DNA of 64,000 nucleotides, taken from positions 434,001 through 498,000 of the forward strand of contig NZ_JAFMZP010000002.1 in NCBI RefSeq assembly GCF_024436435.1, read 5' to 3'. Within the stretch, counting starts at the first letter, position 1. Each line of letters begins with the position of its first letter. The notes below the pieces were generated by a model. The model was not told where the DNA came from and did not search any database. It saw only the letters and a program-made list of their open reading frames with translations. Source of the DNA: Desertivirga xinjiangensis. Lineage in GTDB: Bacteria; Bacteroidota; Bacteroidia; Sphingobacteriales; Sphingobacteriaceae. The position numbers and the translations under genes are program-made. Below are positions 1 through 7,891 of this stretch, piece by piece.

Positions 1-1
1 C

Positions 2-787
2 CTGAACACCCTGATCCTTCCCGGAAGGTTCCGCTGGGAAGCTGCTGCCCTGTATTCGTACTCAAAGAACAAGGTGACTAAGTACTACAGCAAACCCAGC
101 TCCTTCAGCTTTTATGTTGGAGAGGGCACGGGCATCTCGCCCCTGGAAGGGCAGCCTGCCTATAACGTGGTGAGCTACCGCTGGGCAGGGCTGGATCCGG
201 CCACCGGCAATCCCATAGCCTTCCTGAACGGTCAGCCCAGCCAGGACTATACGGCCATCACCGGCAAAACCACCCTGGAGGACCTGGTTTTTCATGGCGA
301 TGCGGTGCCCCCGGTGTACGGCTCGCTGCGGCAGAGCTTCAGCTATGGCAATATCAGTTTGTCGTTCAACATCAGTGGAAGGTTTGCCTATTACTTCCGC
401 AGGAGCACGATCAACTATGCCAACCTGATGGTCTCCTGGGTGGGGCATCCCGACTATGATAAACGCTGGCAGCAGCCCGGCGATGAGCTGAATACCACGG
501 TTCCCTCGATGATCTATCCTGCCAATGCGCAGCGGGAAAGGGTGTACAGCCAGAGTGAAGTGACGGTAGAGCGGGGAGATCATATCCGGCTGCAGGATAT
601 TAACCTGGGGTATTCGTTTATCAGGACCGCTATTCCCCGCTTGCCTTTTAAGCAGCTGGATGTCTTTCTATATGCCAATAACCTGGGAATCCTCTGGCGG
701 AAGAACAAAGCGGGTCTCGATCCCGACTACGGAAACAATATCCCGGCGGCAAAGAGCCTTTCGGCGGGAATCAGGGCAAACTTTTAA
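2..787 (+). CDS. SusC/RagA-type TonB-dependent outer-membrane receptor, C-terminal part
   Basis: Open from the first bases of the window with no start codon, so only about the last 260 residues are present. The translation has alternating aromatic/polar strands typical of a TonB-dependent beta-barrel, and the family's closing pattern (LQDINLGYSF, then LFLYANNLGILWRKNKAGLDPDYG and a terminal aromatic strand ending in F). SusC proteins form the barrel through which a SusD-capped oligosaccharide or peptide enters the periplasm. A SusD-like gene starts 28 bases after the stop, supporting the pair. The stretch is visibly richer in G+C than most of the window. The substrate cannot be told from this fragment. 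Confidence 0.9.
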   Translation: MNTLILPGRFRWEAAALYSYSKNKVTKYYSKPSSFSFYVGEGTGISPLEGQPAYNVVSYRWAGLDPATGNPIAFLNGQPSQDYTAITGKTTLEDLVFHGDAVPPVYGSLRQSFSYGNISLSFNISGRFAYYFRRSTINYANLMVSWVGHPDYDKRWQQPGDELNTTVPSMIYPANAQRERVYSQSEVTVERGDHIRLQDINLGYSFIRTAIPRLPFKQLDVFLYANNLGILWRKNKAGLDPDYGNNIPAAKSLSAGIRANF

Positions 788-815
788 AGAAATGGAAAGA
801 CAAAAAGAAAAGATC

Positions 816-2180
816 ATGAAGAAGAAATATAGAGCAAGATTAATTGCGTTAACGATTTTAGCAGTTTCTCTGCTGCTGGCTTCCTGCGAGAAGTTCCTCG
901 ACCTGAAACCCAACAAGGCGCTTTCCGTTCCGGCTACGGCGGGAGACCTGCAGGCCCTGCTGGATAACGAAACGGCGATGAACACCAATTACCCGGCAGC
1001 GGGAGATATCGCCTCAGACGATCTGCGTTTGAACCAGGCCGACTGGGCCAAGCTGTTTTTTATCGACGACCGGAAAACCTATACCTGGGAAGGGGATGCT
1101 CAGGCTACCCAGGACTGGAGTAACGGTTATTACACCATCTTTAACGCTAATGCGGTGCTCGACCTGGTGGATAGGGCGGCTACCGGAGAGCAGCACAATA
1201 TCCTGAAAGGCTCGGCGCTGTTTTTCCGGGGACTGAGCCATTTCCAGCTAGCCCAGGTGTTTACGCTGCCTTATGATAAGGCTACCGCTTCCTCTATAGC
1301 GGGATTACCTTTAAGGCTGAGCTCAGACTTTAACGATAAGACGGTAAGATCGAGCCTGGAGCAAACTTACAACCAGATCAGGAACGACCTGGAGCAGGCG
1401 GCAGGCTTGCTGCCGCTAAGCAGCGCCTACAAGACCCGTCCGGCACGGGCAGCAGCTTTTGCGGTACTGGCCAGGCTGAACCTGGTGCTGGAGGACTATG
1501 CCGCGGCAGGCCGCTGGGCAGATTCCTGCCTGGCACTGCAAAGCAGCTTGCTGGATTACAACCTGCTGAGTGCTTCGGCTGCTAATCCTTTTACACTGTT
1601 TAACCAGGAAGTGATCTTTCATGCGATCAATAAGGGTAACTCGGGGGTATTTGTAGCGAATGTGGCCAGGGTTGACCGGGAGCTGTATGATGCCTATGAT
1701 GACGATGATCTGAGGAAGGGGCTGTTCTTTACGTTAGGGGCAGACCAGGGTGTGTTCTTTAAGGGAGATTATGCAGGGAAGAACAACGGAAGTTTGTTTG
1801 CCGGGATCACTACGAGTGAAATGTATTTGGTGAGAGCGGAATGTTACGCACGGGAGGGAAAGCGGGAGGAGGCGCTGGAATGGCTGAATAAGCTGCTGAT
1901 CAAAAGGCGGCGGGCAAGCAGCTTTGTGCCTTTTACGGCTGGTACAGCAGAGGAAGCACTGGGGCTGATCCTGCAGGAGCGGAGGAAGGAACTGGTGTTC
2001 AGAAGCGGGCTGCGCTGGATGGATCTGAGACGGTTGAACCGGGACGCCAGGTTTGCGGTGACGCTGAGGAGGCTGCTGAACGGGAAGGAGTATGTGCTTG
2101 GGCCGGGGGATAAGCGGTATGCGTTTTTGATCCCGGAAGTGGTAGTGACGGAGACTGGGGTGGGGCAGAATGAGCGATAG
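816..2180 (+). CDS. SusD/RagB-like nutrient-binding lipoprotein
   Basis: Start chosen at 816 because it puts a lipoprotein signal peptide at the N-terminus: a basic start MKKKYRARL, a hydrophobic core, then the lipobox LLASC with Cys near residue 22. The next residues, EKFLDLKPNK, are the usual SusD N-terminal pattern. An in-frame ATG at 792 is less likely. At about 454 residues it is a little shorter than classic SusD. The interior shows helical TPR-like segments (ALFFRGLSHFQLAQVF) and the late family signature LILQERRKELVFRSGLRWMD. SusD sits on the cell surface and caps the SusC barrel encoded just upstream. A terminator follows directly, so these two genes appear to end their operon. Confidence 0.93.
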   Translation: MKKKYRARLIALTILAVSLLLASCEKFLDLKPNKALSVPATAGDLQALLDNETAMNTNYPAAGDIASDDLRLNQADWAKLFFIDDRKTYTWEGDAQATQDWSNGYYTIFNANAVLDLVDRAATGEQHNILKGSALFFRGLSHFQLAQVFTLPYDKATASSIAGLPLRLSSDFNDKTVRSSLEQTYNQIRNDLEQAAGLLPLSSAYKTRPARAAAFAVLARLNLVLEDYAAAGRWADSCLALQSSLLDYNLLSASAANPFTLFNQEVIFHAINKGNSGVFVANVARVDRELYDAYDDDDLRKGLFFTLGADQGVFFKGDYAGKNNGSLFAGITTSEMYLVRAECYAREGKREEALEWLNKLLIKRRRASSFVPFTAGTAEEALGLILQERRKELVFRSGLRWMDLRRLNRDARFAVTLRRLLNGKEYVLGPGDKRYAFLIPEVVVTETGVGQNER

Positions 2181-2197
2181 GTAATTGTTATTTGACG

Positions 2198-2219
2198 GCG
2201 AGTCTGGAGACTCGCTTTT
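2198..2219 (+). terminator. Rho-independent terminator after susD
   Basis: GCGAGTC and GACTCGC pair perfectly around a TGGA loop (2198-2204, 2209-2215) and are followed by TTTTATT. It lies 18 bases past the susD stop. Confidence 0.75.
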
Positions 2220-2228
2220 ATTGCTCAA

Positions 2229-2250
2229 TCCGGAGTGTGGACACTCCGGA
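2229..2250. repeat. Perfect 9-bp palindromic hairpin
   Basis: TCCGGAGTG and CACTCCGGA flank the same TGGA loop as the terminator just upstream. No T tract follows. It may be a second part of the terminator or a REP-like palindrome. Confidence 0.5.
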
Positions 2251-2281
2251 CAGGCAGAGAGTAAATACTTAAATCAATTAT

Positions 2282-2548
2282 ATGGAAACTAACATATCAA
2301 GCTTCGAAAGGAATTCAGAAGTTTTTTTAGAATTAATGGAAAGGTTTTTTCAAACCTATCCTCCGGAAGAAGCCGAACGAATATTCTGGGAGTGGTGCTT
2401 CCTTTTCAATAGGGCTGATTTAGAGATACTGCCGGAAGAAAAGGTCAGGGAATTTACAGATTTCATTCAGCAGATGAAGGAACTGGAACTAGCTATTAAA
2501 AAACATGAGGAACAGCGGGGTGATACTGAAGACTGGCTAATAAGATAA
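2282..2548 (+). CDS. Small acidic hypothetical protein, 88 residues
   Basis: I do not recognise this protein. It starts with ATG after an A/T-rich leader and is rich in Glu, Phe and Trp (for example YPPEEAERIFWEWCFLF), suggesting a compact helical cytoplasmic protein with no signal peptide or membrane segment. It lies 32 bases upstream of another acidic helical gene in the same direction, so the two may be cotranscribed. Helical small proteins with this composition are often immunity or accessory proteins, but nothing here proves that. Confidence 0.6.
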   Translation: METNISSFERNSEVFLELMERFFQTYPPEEAERIFWEWCFLFNRADLEILPEEKVREFTDFIQQMKELELAIKKHEEQRGDTEDWLIR

Positions 2549-2579
2549 ACCAATTGAATAATTACAAAAGACCATAGAA

Positions 2580-3218
2580 ATGGAGACATCTGACAAAAAT
2601 AATGAGCATCAGAAAATCATAAATAATAAACATGAGGGAACATCAATTGATCCGAAGGAGATTCCCAATCCTGAGATCAAAGAAGCCCTTATCGTATTCC
2701 TGAAAAAGGTCCCGGTAATGCGCCTTAACCGAAATCTTAGAAAGGTAGTGCTTGGCTTTCTTCATCCCCAATTAAACGATATGGAGGTAAACACGTTAGA
2801 TTTCGTGGTTGATATCCATCACCTGATCGCTTTTCTTGAGGTTATACATGCTCATCCACAAGAATGGCATAAAACGAGTCATTACGAAAAGGAAAGCAGA
2901 GTCGAGTCATTTGAAACGAACGAAGAATATCAGAGAATCATAAATGAGGAAAAAGACGGAAAGCCAGTAGAACCGAATGAAATTTTCAACGCGGAGCTCG
3001 AGGAAGCTCTTATTACTTTTCTGAAGAAAGTTCCGGCAATGCGCTTTAACCTGCATCTTAGAAAGGAAGTGCTTGGCTATTTTCATCCTGAGCTAAAAGA
3101 TATGGAAGTTAAATCGATAGATTTCGTATTCGAGATTTATCACCTGATCTGTTTTCTGGAGGCTATACACGGTCATTCACAAGAATGGTATGCAATTGAG
3201 GAATTTTTTGGTGTGTAA
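2580..3218 (+). CDS. Hypothetical protein made of two tandem 87-residue repeats
   Basis: Residues 11-97 and 118-204 are two copies of the same unit, joined by a 20-residue linker rich in Glu and Ser. Shared blocks include FLKKVP.MR.N..LRK, HP.L.DMEV and HHLI/YHLI.FLE.IH.H.QEW. The repeat period is 321 bases. No signal peptide, membrane segment or known catalytic motif is visible. Each unit looks largely helical. The function is unknown; an internally duplicated binding module, for instance an immunity or adaptor protein, is one possibility. The copies have diverged at many positions but both keep frame and core residues, which argues for selection on both halves. Confidence 0.7.
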   Translation: METSDKNNEHQKIINNKHEGTSIDPKEIPNPEIKEALIVFLKKVPVMRLNRNLRKVVLGFLHPQLNDMEVNTLDFVVDIHHLIAFLEVIHAHPQEWHKTSHYEKESRVESFETNEEYQRIINEEKDGKPVEPNEIFNAELEEALITFLKKVPAMRFNLHLRKEVLGYFHPELKDMEVKSIDFVFEIYHLICFLEAIHGHSQEWYAIEEFFGV

Positions 3219-3287
3219 AGAATCGTAAGCGGGTCAATACTGCGCACATAATACTGGGTCGTCAGTTGATAGAAGCTAGCATTTAGT

Positions 3288-4646
3288 TCAATCGCCGCCA
3301 CATCCACCGCATCCGCTTGAAGCTCCTCCACAATCAGAACCACCGGAACTGCATGAGGAACCGGTTGAATCAGAAAAAGGACCGTTTGTTTTGGTCATAA
3401 CGATGATAACCGGGAGTAGGAGACTGTTTAGTACGGCATTGCCCTCTAAAAAGTAGCGCCAGCTCCAGTCGTCCGGAGTGTCTTTAAAATTCTGTTTAAA
3501 GAAGGCTGGTATGCTATGCCTGGCAATCAAGTTCGTGGTCCTGTTAAGGAAAGCAACCGATACTACTAATAGAATGAAAAGGATAATCACGAGGAAACCG
3601 ACCGGTTTATCCATGCTAATACCTGTACCGAGGCGGACGAATCCTGCGAGTAAGGTCATTGCTAGCAGAAAAAAGTTGAGATAAAATATCCGTGAAAAGA
3701 AATGGGATTTGACAAAGTATTTTTTGACGGCATCTAGGCTGTTCTCCATGGCCCTAAATACTGGTCTCGCTATTAAATGTTTCAGCAGGGGAGGATATCG
3801 ATTCGGCCCATAGGTATCGATTACCTCTGAGATAGAGTATTCGACTACCGTTTCTATCGCGGCGTCGGCTTGATTTTTTAATATGTTTTCGCTGAAGTCG
3901 AGTTTTTGCTTATCTATCATCAGACTCACCTGACCGTGCAGTACGTTTTCTATCTTGCCGGTTTGTAGATAAACAAGTTCGAGTGGATCGAGCTTGAAGA
4001 TGAAGGCATCGCTACTAGTACGGTTTAAAAGTTCGGCAAACTTTTTCCTGTTATAGAATTCGAGGAAAAGCAGGATTAAAGTGAAAAGTAAAACGTATCC
4101 AATCAAGAAACCGGGATTGCCAATTTGAACATAGCTATTTCTTAATAAATAAAACAGGGGTATATACGCCAGTAATACTAGGGGAATGGCCAAAAGCAGG
4201 AAAGCCCTGATTTTGTACCTTGCTTTGCCGAGGGCGAGTGGCTCGTAGATGTTAGAGTAGTTCCAGAAGGTTGGCGGCTGATCTCCGAAGATTTCCCCAT
4301 ACAGCTTTTGCGTGGTTTCTTTTGCGTGCCGGAATCTGTCGTACTCGGCCGGATGATGTGTTGAGGGAATATGCTCAATTCGCTTTCCCAGTACCTGGCA
4401 AAATTGATGGTAGGATTTCGTGTCCACCAGGTGTTGGTGCCAAACCACATCTACAATTTCGGAAGGGGATACCATGGAGTCGCTGATAGCGGCCAGGTAC
4501 ATAAATTTTTTATACTCCAGAATAGCTTCGCTGGCGAAATTGATCGTCCAGTTATTTTCCATTGCAAGCCGGGTGGAGAAACCATAAGAGCGTAAGGGCC
4601 GATCCAGATCAAAATCCCTGATGGCTGTCCATTGTGTTTGATTCAT
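3288..4646 (-). CDS. GRDP-like (glycine-rich domain) membrane protein with Cys/Gly tail
   Basis: The N-terminal 130 residues resemble the glycine-rich domain-containing protein-like family (GRDP, PF07173), with its His-rich stretch VDVVWHQHLVDTKSYHQFC. The rest contains about four to five hydrophobic segments (near residues 148-168, 178-198, 320-340, 348-367 and 400-413), so it is an inner-membrane protein. The last 23 residues are almost only Ser, Gly and Cys, ending in GCGGCGGD, a tail seen on related bacterial membrane proteins. The biochemical role of the bacterial members is not established. The gene stands alone and is divergent from the ArsR operon, with about 260 bases between them. 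Confidence 0.65.
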   Translation of the reverse strand: MNQTQWTAIRDFDLDRPLRSYGFSTRLAMENNWTINFASEAILEYKKFMYLAAISDSMVSPSEIVDVVWHQHLVDTKSYHQFCQVLGKRIEHIPSTHHPAEYDRFRHAKETTQKLYGEIFGDQPPTFWNYSNIYEPLALGKARYKIRAFLLLAIPLVLLAYIPLFYLLRNSYVQIGNPGFLIGYVLLFTLILLFLEFYNRKKFAELLNRTSSDAFIFKLDPLELVYLQTGKIENVLHGQVSLMIDKQKLDFSENILKNQADAAIETVVEYSISEVIDTYGPNRYPPLLKHLIARPVFRAMENSLDAVKKYFVKSHFFSRIFYLNFFLLAMTLLAGFVRLGTGISMDKPVGFLVIILFILLVVSVAFLNRTTNLIARHSIPAFFKQNFKDTPDDWSWRYFLEGNAVLNSLLLPVIIVMTKTNGPFSDSTGSSCSSGGSDCGGASSGCGGCGGD

Positions 4647-4828
4647 CTGCTGAAATAGTGGAATTAGCTCTTTATCATACCATGTTGTAGATGTAAATTT
4701 ACACTTGTCAATTTAAAAAGCTACTACTATTATATCCTACCGTCGACAAATATTTTATCGCCCTTGCTCATCCGCCATGTTCAGCCTTCTTGTTTTTAGA
4801 AGACATCTGCAATGCCCTTAAATACGCC

Positions 4829-4906
4829 TTGTAACAACGTTATGTGAAAATAAATTTGCGCAAGTAAAATCTTGCGCGTTTATTTGTGCAAGGTTTTACT
4901 TGCGCA
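4829..4906 (+). promoter_or_regulatory. Bacteroidetes promoter covered by two operator palindromes
   Basis: TAAATTTG at 4851-4858 fits the Bacteroidetes -7 box TAnnTTTG, and TTG at 4829-4831 sits 19 bases upstream as the -33 box. Two palindromes follow. The first is GCGCAAG-N6-CTTGCGC (4858-4877). The second is TGTGCAAG-N6-CTTGCGCA (4885-4906), with one mismatch. Their centres are 29 bases apart, close to three helical turns. The first overlaps the -7 box and the second ends two bases before the arsR start codon. This is the expected layout for autorepression by the ArsR-type protein encoded next. Confidence 0.7.
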
Positions 4907-4908
4907 TT

Positions 4909-5232
4909 ATGACACAGAGCAGAGATATTTTTCAAGCCATAGCAGACCCAACCCGCAGACAGATCATCGGCATGCTGGCCAAGGAGCCGTTGCATGTTAA
5001 CGCGATCGCCAAAGAGTTCAGCATTACCCGGCAGGCCGTCTCCTTACACGTTCAATTTCTTAACGACGTTGGCTTAATCGCCATAAAACAAAAAGGCAGG
5101 GAAAGATATTGCGAAGCACGCCTTGAAAAACTGATCGAAGTTACTGACTGGGTTGACCAATACCGGAAATACTGGGACAAGAAATTCGACTCTTTAGAAG
5201 AGTACCTCGGAAAGATCCAAAATAAAAAATAG
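4909..5232 (+). CDS. ArsR/SmtB-family winged-helix repressor
   Basis: About 107 residues beginning MTQSRDIFQAIADPTRRQI, the usual opening of ArsR-family regulators paired with SRPBCC genes. The winged helix spans roughly residues 8-85 (HVNAIAKEFSITRQAVSLHV is the recognition region). No Cys/His metal-binding motif is visible, which fits the metal-independent branch. The ATG at 4909 is preferred over the TTG at 4900, which lies inside the operator. It is the first gene of a tight three-gene operon, and tandem palindromes covering its promoter suggest negative autoregulation. The inducing signal is unknown. Confidence 0.9.
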   Translation: MTQSRDIFQAIADPTRRQIIGMLAKEPLHVNAIAKEFSITRQAVSLHVQFLNDVGLIAIKQKGRERYCEARLEKLIEVTDWVDQYRKYWDKKFDSLEEYLGKIQNKK

Positions 5233-5237
5233 AAATC

Positions 5238-5705
5238 ATGGAATCCTACAACACCTTTAAGCAGGAAGACAACCAGCTCATTCACACCAGGCTTCTTAAT
5301 GCACCAAGAACGTTGGTGTGGGAAGTATGGACAAATCCAGAACATATCAAAGCATGGTGGGGGCCAGATGGGTTCTCGCTCACCACAAGATCAATGACCG
5401 TGTCGCCGGGGCAAACCTGGGAGTTTGTGATGCACGGCTGGGGAAAGGATTGGGAAAATAAGATTGAGTATATAGAAGTTATTGAGCCCGCCCTCTTGTC
5501 CTACAAGCATACCGGTGAAAATAGTGAAGACTACAACTTTTTGGTCACCATCACATTTGAGGAGATGAACGGGAAAACATTACTAACAATGCGATCCACC
5601 TTCAAGTCTAAAGAGATCATCGAGGAACTGAACAGAAAAGTAAATGCAATTGAAGGCGGCAAGCAAACCTTGAACAGATTGGAAGCCTATCTAAAAACAT
5701 CATAA
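5238..5705 (+). CDS. SRPBCC/AHSA1-type START-like domain protein
   Basis: 155 residues with the AHSA1/SRPBCC opening (TRLLNAPRTLVWEVWTNPEH, then WWGPDGFSLTTRSM) and the FEVRPGG-like turn that forms the hydrophobic cavity. These proteins bind small hydrophobic ligands. They are very often encoded directly after an ArsR regulator, as here with five bases between the genes. The ligand is unknown. No signal peptide is visible, so it is cytoplasmic. Confidence 0.88.
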   Translation: MESYNTFKQEDNQLIHTRLLNAPRTLVWEVWTNPEHIKAWWGPDGFSLTTRSMTVSPGQTWEFVMHGWGKDWENKIEYIEVIEPALLSYKHTGENSEDYNFLVTITFEEMNGKTLLTMRSTFKSKEIIEELNRKVNAIEGGKQTLNRLEAYLKTS

Positions 5706-5716
5706 AGCAGTTATAC

Positions 5717-6346
5717 ATGAGCAAGATAATTTTTGACAGCGGAATTTCCCTGGACGGTTTTTTCGCGGGCGATCACAGAGGGCCCAACAACCCAATGGGA
5801 GGCGTATCTGGCAAGATTCATCCTTGGATGATTAAACAAAAGGCATTCTGGAACCACATTAATATGGCAGGGTATGGTGAAGAATATGGCGCAGACAGTA
5901 AACTGATCGATGACGTTTTCGAAAGGACAGGCGCTTACATTATGGGTAAAAGAATGTTCGAAGAAGGAGAAGTACATTGGAAAGAGGACATCTACAAGGC
6001 GGATGTGTATGTAATTACGCATGAAGAGCGAGAACCCTGGGTTCAAAAAGGATCAACTACTTTTTATTTTATAAACGACGGCATTGAAAGCGCCTTGGAA
6101 AAAGCAAAAGCTTCAGCCCAAGGAAAGGATATAAGGATACAAGGTGGTGCCGAAACTATCCAGCAGTATCTTAACGCAGGCCTTGTTGATGAGTTCTTCA
6201 TTCACATTGCGCCTGTCTTTTTAGGCAGCGGCATCCGCCTGTTTGACAATATTGATAGCGAACTTTACAATCTGCAAGTACTGGAAGTCATACCCTCCGA
6301 TCTCACCACGCACATCCGGTATGGCCTAACCAAAAATAGGATGTAA
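5717..6346 (+). CDS. Dihydrofolate reductase-like (RibD C-terminal domain) protein
   Basis: 209 residues with the RibD_C/DHFR-like fold pattern: an N-terminal ISLDGFFAG strand, the YIMGKRMFE helix, and the C-terminal IRIQGGAETIQQYLNAGLVDEF segment. The family includes NADPH-dependent reductases, but most stand-alone members have no assigned substrate. It is the third gene of the ArsR/SRPBCC operon, 11 bases after the second. A separate shorter member of the same family is encoded at 56867-57415. Confidence 0.88.
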   Translation: MSKIIFDSGISLDGFFAGDHRGPNNPMGGVSGKIHPWMIKQKAFWNHINMAGYGEEYGADSKLIDDVFERTGAYIMGKRMFEEGEVHWKEDIYKADVYVITHEEREPWVQKGSTTFYFINDGIESALEKAKASAQGKDIRIQGGAETIQQYLNAGLVDEFFIHIAPVFLGSGIRLFDNIDSELYNLQVLEVIPSDLTTHIRYGLTKNRM

Positions 6347-6412
6347 AACATAAAGAAGCAGGTTAATTTAAATCTTAACAATCTTCGAATACTGCTTTTA
6401 AGATTTGCCTTT

Positions 6413-6448
6413 TTTATACCCGGCATCGCTTGCGACGCCGGGTATAAA
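6413..6448. repeat. Long hairpin downstream of the ArsR operon
   Basis: TTTATACCCGGC (6413-6424) and GCCGGGTATAAA (6437-6448) are a perfect 12-bp inverted repeat. An inner TCGC/GCGA pair extends the stem around a TT loop. It lies 66 bases past the DHFR-like stop and may end that transcript, although no T tract follows it on the plus strand. Confidence 0.55.
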
Positions 6449-6615
6449 CTTGACTATAACATTTCCTGATTATTCGACAACCCTACCGGAACCCAACCAG
6501 AAAACACCCGAAAAGATTATCCCCTGGTACCGAAAGCCTTCGGAAGTTTCGGCCAAGTTGTTCGGAAAAAACTACCCTTGTCGGTATTCCAGATTAAGAA
6601 AGAACATCTGGCCAT

Positions 6616-6918
6616 TTGATCAGCCTTTTGCTGTTCATTTATTATCCGGTGATATCCAGGTACCTGGATGTCACCTCAGCGGCGATCGATCCCGGGGCTC
6701 TCAGCGCTATTATTATAGCGGTGGTGGCCTTACTGATCTTCAAAGCGCTTACCTGGTGGCTCATCAGGACGTTATGGCCGGCTCTGGCAGATTATTCAGA
6801 GTATAGTTTCGAAAATAACTTTAATTCATTATCACCATGTTACGGAGTAATCATTTATTTAAGCTTCTATCTGCTGTTATTATTCTCTTTTGTGTTTACG
6901 CTTTCAGCGCTGGTGTAA
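6616..6918 (+). pseudogene. Small membrane protein remnant of a mobile-element gene cassette
   Basis: The frame encodes about 100 residues with three strongly hydrophobic stretches (LLLFIYYPVI, ALSAIIIAVVALLIFKALTWW and VIIYLSFYLLLLFSFVFTL). It opens with TTG and an in-frame stop lies only 19 bases upstream, so the natural N-terminus appears lost. From memory of Bacteroidetes conjugative elements, small membrane proteins of this kind are encoded just before a peptidoglycan hydrolase, and a fragment of such a hydrolase overlaps here. The family call is inference. Confidence 0.4.
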
Positions 6919-7067
6919 ATGATCCAGATGGTAAAGTCTCGCCGGCAGTAACTGTAAGAAAAAAGCTTCAGGAGATTTATATTTCTCAGATCGGTGTGAG
7001 GGAGCTGACCGGAGCTGTGATCACAATCATTTTTTGTTTGGTTATTAGGGGGCGTATGTATCCCTAA
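6837..7067 (+). pseudogene. Truncated peptidoglycan hydrolase/amidase, N-terminal fragment
   Basis: An ATG at 6837 opens a signal-peptide-like segment ending FSAGVND. It is followed by VRKKLQEIYISQIGVRELTG, which matches the start of the CHAP/NlpC-like amidases found in Bacteroidetes mobile elements. After the VRELTG block the frame drifts into unrelated sequence and stops at 7067, so the catalytic domain is missing. It overlaps the preceding membrane-protein frame by 82 bases. I read both as a leftover of an excised or eroded mobile element. The family call is from memory of the motif only. Confidence 0.45.
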
Positions 7068-7140
7068 TTTGCATGAGGATAATTTACTTTTGTTCATATG
7101 TCTGACCGTTTTGGGTCAGCTTAGCTTGATTTTAAGATAA

Positions 7141-7728
7141 ATGGAAAATCAATCTGAATACCGGCAGCAGCTGATTAAAATGTTTCATTTGCTGGACTAC
7201 GCCGCCCATGAGTTTTATGACCTGGGCTTTACTATCGGTCTGGAAGAGGAATGGCAGGACTGGAAAGCAACCCTGGTGGATGGAGACCAGCTTCCTGTAG
7301 ATCTGGAAATTCTAAAAGCTTTGAATCATCCGGCCATACCTGGCGTTATCAGGATAATTGAGATCCTGGCCGATGCCCGGAATTCCATTGCAAACCTGAA
7401 TAATCTTTCGGACGAGGAGCTTAGTATTTCTGAAGACCCGGATTTTGATACAGAATCCAGGGAACAAGATTTAGAACGAAATCCATATTCTCGTTCCTAT
7501 ATCGAGTTTTTTATGTCAGAGCTTCATTCTGATTTGCTCAGCATTTATGAAGCACTTTGGGAACTTGCCTTTTCTGAAGAATTGCCCGATAAATCATATG
7601 ACTATTTTATGATGAGATATTACGAAGGAGGGCTGGAACTAGCATCCGATGATCAGAATGTTAAAGTGGTTTTGGAAGCGTTAAATGAGGTATTGCTGAT
7701 AAATGGTCAAACGGAGTATGAGAGGTGA
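7141..7728 (+). CDS. Acidic hypothetical protein, 195 residues
   Basis: I do not recognise this protein. It is strongly acidic, with no signal peptide, membrane segment or Cys/His motif, and is predicted helical throughout. A TAnnTTTG-like box (TACTTTTG, 7085-7092) and a small palindrome (CTGACC-N6-GGTCAG, 7102-7119) lie just upstream, so the gene probably has its own promoter and perhaps a regulator site. The function is unknown. Confidence 0.65.
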   Translation: MENQSEYRQQLIKMFHLLDYAAHEFYDLGFTIGLEEEWQDWKATLVDGDQLPVDLEILKALNHPAIPGVIRIIEILADARNSIANLNNLSDEELSISEDPDFDTESREQDLERNPYSRSYIEFFMSELHSDLLSIYEALWELAFSEELPDKSYDYFMMRYYEGGLELASDDQNVKVVLEALNEVLLINGQTEYER

Positions 7729-7891
7729 GGAATTAATCATGATTTGCCGGTTAGTTCCTTTACAGGACGATTGAGATAGTTTAGATGTAAGAGAACTGGC
7801 TAAATTAACACAACGTTGGGTATAACCAAAACTGCTTTACGGTATGGATCCAGTAGCTCGATACTAAAAATGTGGAATGCTTGAAGGAACG

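Noticed and set aside
2198-2250. Two adjacent hairpins as the start of a CRISPR or REP cluster
   Set aside because: Only two units with different stems; the first is explained as a terminator.
6405-6806. A 133-residue frame after the ArsR operon
   Set aside because: It begins inside a hairpin, has no coherent composition and overlaps the better-supported membrane-protein remnant in another frame.
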